Assembly: GCA_964019425.1 (NCBI GenBank)
Contig: OZ025850.1
Coordinates: forward strand, 310,001 to 374,000
DNA from: Flectonema sp. DT1601
Taxonomy: Eukaryota > Euglenozoa > Diplonemea > Diplonemida > Diplonemidae
Length of the DNA stretch: 64,000 nucleotides
Reading direction: 5' to 3'
In this document: positions 62,196 through 64,000 of the stretch, in pieces
Position numbering within the stretch: position 1 is the first letter of the stretch
How the letters are laid out: the number at the start of each line of letters is the position of its first letter
Notes under the pieces: model-generated
What the model was told of the DNA's origin: nothing
The model's input: the letters and a program-made list of their open reading frames with translations, nothing else
Databases searched by the model: none
Made by a program: the position numbers and the translations under genes

Positions 62196-64000
62196 TTAAA
62201 TGAGAATATCCGAATCACTACTTCCAAGGCTGTCAACTGATCGAGGAATAGTAACATCATTGTTACCTTCTTTAGTTATCTGAAGAATATCACCGAATTG
62301 GACTTGAGGTAACTTCCGATCAAATGAATGATTACCAAAAACTGACATCACAGACTCGCATGCTGTCCGCATCATCTCCGTTGAATTGGAGTCTTGAACA
62401 TCTTTACAAATCGATATCAAATCATTTCTTATTATCTCCGTCTTACCTGCGAGGATGAGCAGCCTCTCAAACTGTAATAAGAACGAACGTACGTCTTGGG
62501 AATTAAATTCGTCTTTCACCCTAACATTCGATACTACTCTGGGTTCTATTTCAGGGAGTACAGGAGTATTCCCTGAAATAGAAGGTTGTTCTTTGTCGAT
62601 GGCTTTTGAGCTTTTACGTGCTCTTCTGCTTGCCTTGACTGGTCCTTTTGGTTTTTGGCTTCTGCTAGAATTTTGATTTGATGTAATTTCTGTTGGCTGT
62701 TTTCGTTTTAAAAGCAGCCCAAGACCACATGTACAAGGTTCACTGAAATGTAAAAGTACAGCAGTCGCGGATATAATGACGCAGAGGGAAGATGGATTGT
62801 ATATTTTATGTGTAGAGGGAAGAGGATGTTTTCTAGCGAGGTTAGATTTTGTTTTAATTATAAAAGGTCTACTTGGAGTTTTTGGTATGAGTTGGGAATC
62901 TGATTTATCACGTTCAGACTTTGATGAATACTCGTCACCATCTACATGAGGTCTTCCTGTTGCTGAACAGAACGGTGAGAGTGTACAGACTTGAAGACAG
63001 CTAGAGCATCTTTTACCAGAAGGAGCTCCAGAATCTGGTACCAGCGATAAGTGAACTTTATCAATCCTTTCCATTACTTGTGATGCGTTGACTCCATGCC
63101 CTTCAGGTAACGATTTAAAACAATCTGCTGCGACCATTTGAAGCTTCTTAAGCAAACTTTGCGCCTCAGCCAAATGCTGACATATTCTTCTTGATTCTGA
63201 AGTGTATTCATCTCTCTCTTGACTTGCCTTTTCTAATGCCGAGATTGTATCCGACAGTAAGAGTCTTTGTTTGATTTCTTCATTTTGGAGGACTGCTATT
63301 TCATCCATAAGTGACTGTGCCATGTCCCCAGTTAGGAATGCTTGGTTTAAAATATTTGTTTCTCGTAAGGAGTTGGCTTCCTCTCTCGTATCTTCTAACT
63401 TTTTTAATATTTCTTGCAGTTCAGAACAGATTGTTTTCGCATTGTGAATCTGTTGATAGAATATTCTCCATGGTGAGTCTTTATCTCTGATGACTAAGTC
63501 AACAAGACGTTGTCCACATTCCTCAGGTGGGATCGACTCGTCTCTCGCAACTTCGCGAATCTCAGACCAAACCATTGAATCAAGCTGAGCAAAAGATTTA
63601 AAAAATATTTCAAACCCTTCTGGATCTGATTGGATAAGACTGTGAGGTCTCAGTTCTAAAAGACTACGAAGTCCTTTTCTCTTACCTCTTGGAGTGATAG
63701 CCTCACCAAGTGAGTTAATCGAATGAGATCTCGTTGGTGTTCTCGTTGCTATCGTCAACTCGCTGCTTTGCTGTTTTGGAATTGAAAGTTTCGGAACGAC
63801 AAGTGTCAATCCTGAATTCTCACGAGGAGAACTTTCTGAACTCTCAATTCGATTATTTCGTGTTGTTATAATATCCGGTCGAGGTACTTTCGGTTGCATC
63901 CATTTTTTCATTCCCTCAGTTGGATTGACAGCAGTAGAAGGATCAACGTATTGGGTGTACAGTTGATCTATTTTATGTTCTTTGTTGTTTTTAAGACCGT
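62196..64000 (-). CDS. Coiled-coil protein, 5' end beyond the window
   Basis: At least 600 residues; the frame is still open at base 64000, upstream of the first ATG (63911), so the N-terminus is missing. Seen: Ser/Pro-rich basic start, SFAQLDSMVWSEIREVARDE, a coiled coil (about 150-290 from that ATG; LQEILKKLEDTREEANSLRE, QERDEYTSESRRICQHLAEAQSLLKKLQ), a Cys pair (CSSCLQVC), a hydrophobic stretch (LCVIISATAVLLHF), then a basic Ser-rich part and an Asp/Ser end. I do not recognise it; a cytoskeletal or centrosome-type protein is one possibility. Confidence 0.6.
   Translation of the reverse strand, partial: GLKNNKEHKIDQLYTQYVDPSTAVNPTEGMKKWMQPKVPRPDIITTRNNRIESSESSPRENSGLTLVVPKLSIPKQQSSELTIATRTPTRSHSINSLGEAITPRGKRKGLRSLLELRPHSLIQSDPEGFEIFFKSFAQLDSMVWSEIREVARDESIPPEECGQRLVDLVIRDKDSPWRIFYQQIHNAKTICSELQEILKKLEDTREEANSLRETNILNQAFLTGDMAQSLMDEIAVLQNEEIKQRLLLSDTISALEKASQERDEYTSESRRICQHLAEAQSLLKKLQMVAADCFKSLPEGHGVNASQVMERIDKVHLSLVPDSGAPSGKRCSSCLQVCTLSPFCSATGRPHVDGDEYSSKSERDKSDSQLIPKTPSRPFIIKTKSNLARKHPLPSTHKIYNPSSLCVIISATAVLLHFSEPCTCGLGLLLKRKQPTEITSNQNSSRSQKPKGPVKASRRARKSSKAIDKEQPSISGNTPVLPEIEPRVVSNVRVKDEFNSQDVRSFLLQFERLLILAGKTEIIRNDLISICKDVQDSNSTEMMRTACESVMSVFGNHSFDRKLPQVQFGDILQITKEGNNDVTIPRSVDSLGSSDSDILI

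Overview
The window looks like nuclear DNA of an AT-rich protist (eukaryote). Evidence: short GT-AG introns of about 65-105 nt (calreticulin, a TauD-like dioxygenase, PA28, a cyclin and others), ER/secretory, mitochondrial and nuclear protein families, and intergenic DNA packed with very long A and T runs. I cannot fix the lineage. Every convincing host gene lies on the minus strand, about 27 in a row over 64 kb. Many start codons sit a few to about 60 nt after a polypyrimidine tract ending in AG. Together these suggest directional, possibly polycistronic, transcription with spliced-leader trans-splicing (dinoflagellate/perkinsid-like or euglenozoan-like protists are the obvious comparisons), but no spliced-leader gene was found.

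Layout (all minus strand unless stated). 1-10 kb: calreticulin lacking a KDEL-type tail, a PLAC8-like protein, a 1.9-kb DNA transposon with 27-bp terminal inverted repeats, a GC-rich secreted FAD amine-oxidase-like protein, a PPR-like protein and an SCP2 sterol carrier. 10-24 kb: a CNNM/CorC-type transporter with PDZ and RRM-like insertions, an ACL4-like TPR chaperone, a sulfotransferase, a three-exon TauD-like dioxygenase whose first intron is 1.9 kb and holds opposite-strand open frames, a bromodomain protein and an ankyrin protein. 24-27 kb is gene-poor. 27-41 kb: a membrane protein with a degenerate nucleotide-cyclase domain, a diverged PA28-like protein next to a clear PA28-gamma, a CLC-type Cl-/H+ exchanger, a C2/coiled-coil protein, a Cys-rich single-pass membrane protein and a possibly inactive protease-like protein. 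41-44 kb is mostly low complexity. 44-57 kb: a PHO80-type cyclin, a 2,027-residue protein with two LamG-like domains and a caspase-like fold without its catalytic pair, a small kinesin-like P-loop protein, a mitochondrial-looking protein, a twin-Cx9C protein and a multi-pass membrane protein. 57-62 kb: a recent tandem duplication of a transaldolase unit carrying LINE RNase-H remnants. The window ends inside a coiled-coil gene.

Several short dispersed repeat families are scattered between genes. The best is a roughly 130-bp foldback element with three near-full copies and one partial copy. A 70-nt fragment of cytosolic-type LSU rRNA lies at 55.8 kb. Housekeeping genes do not form a functional pathway cluster; the order looks like transcription-unit packing rather than a bacterial-style operon.
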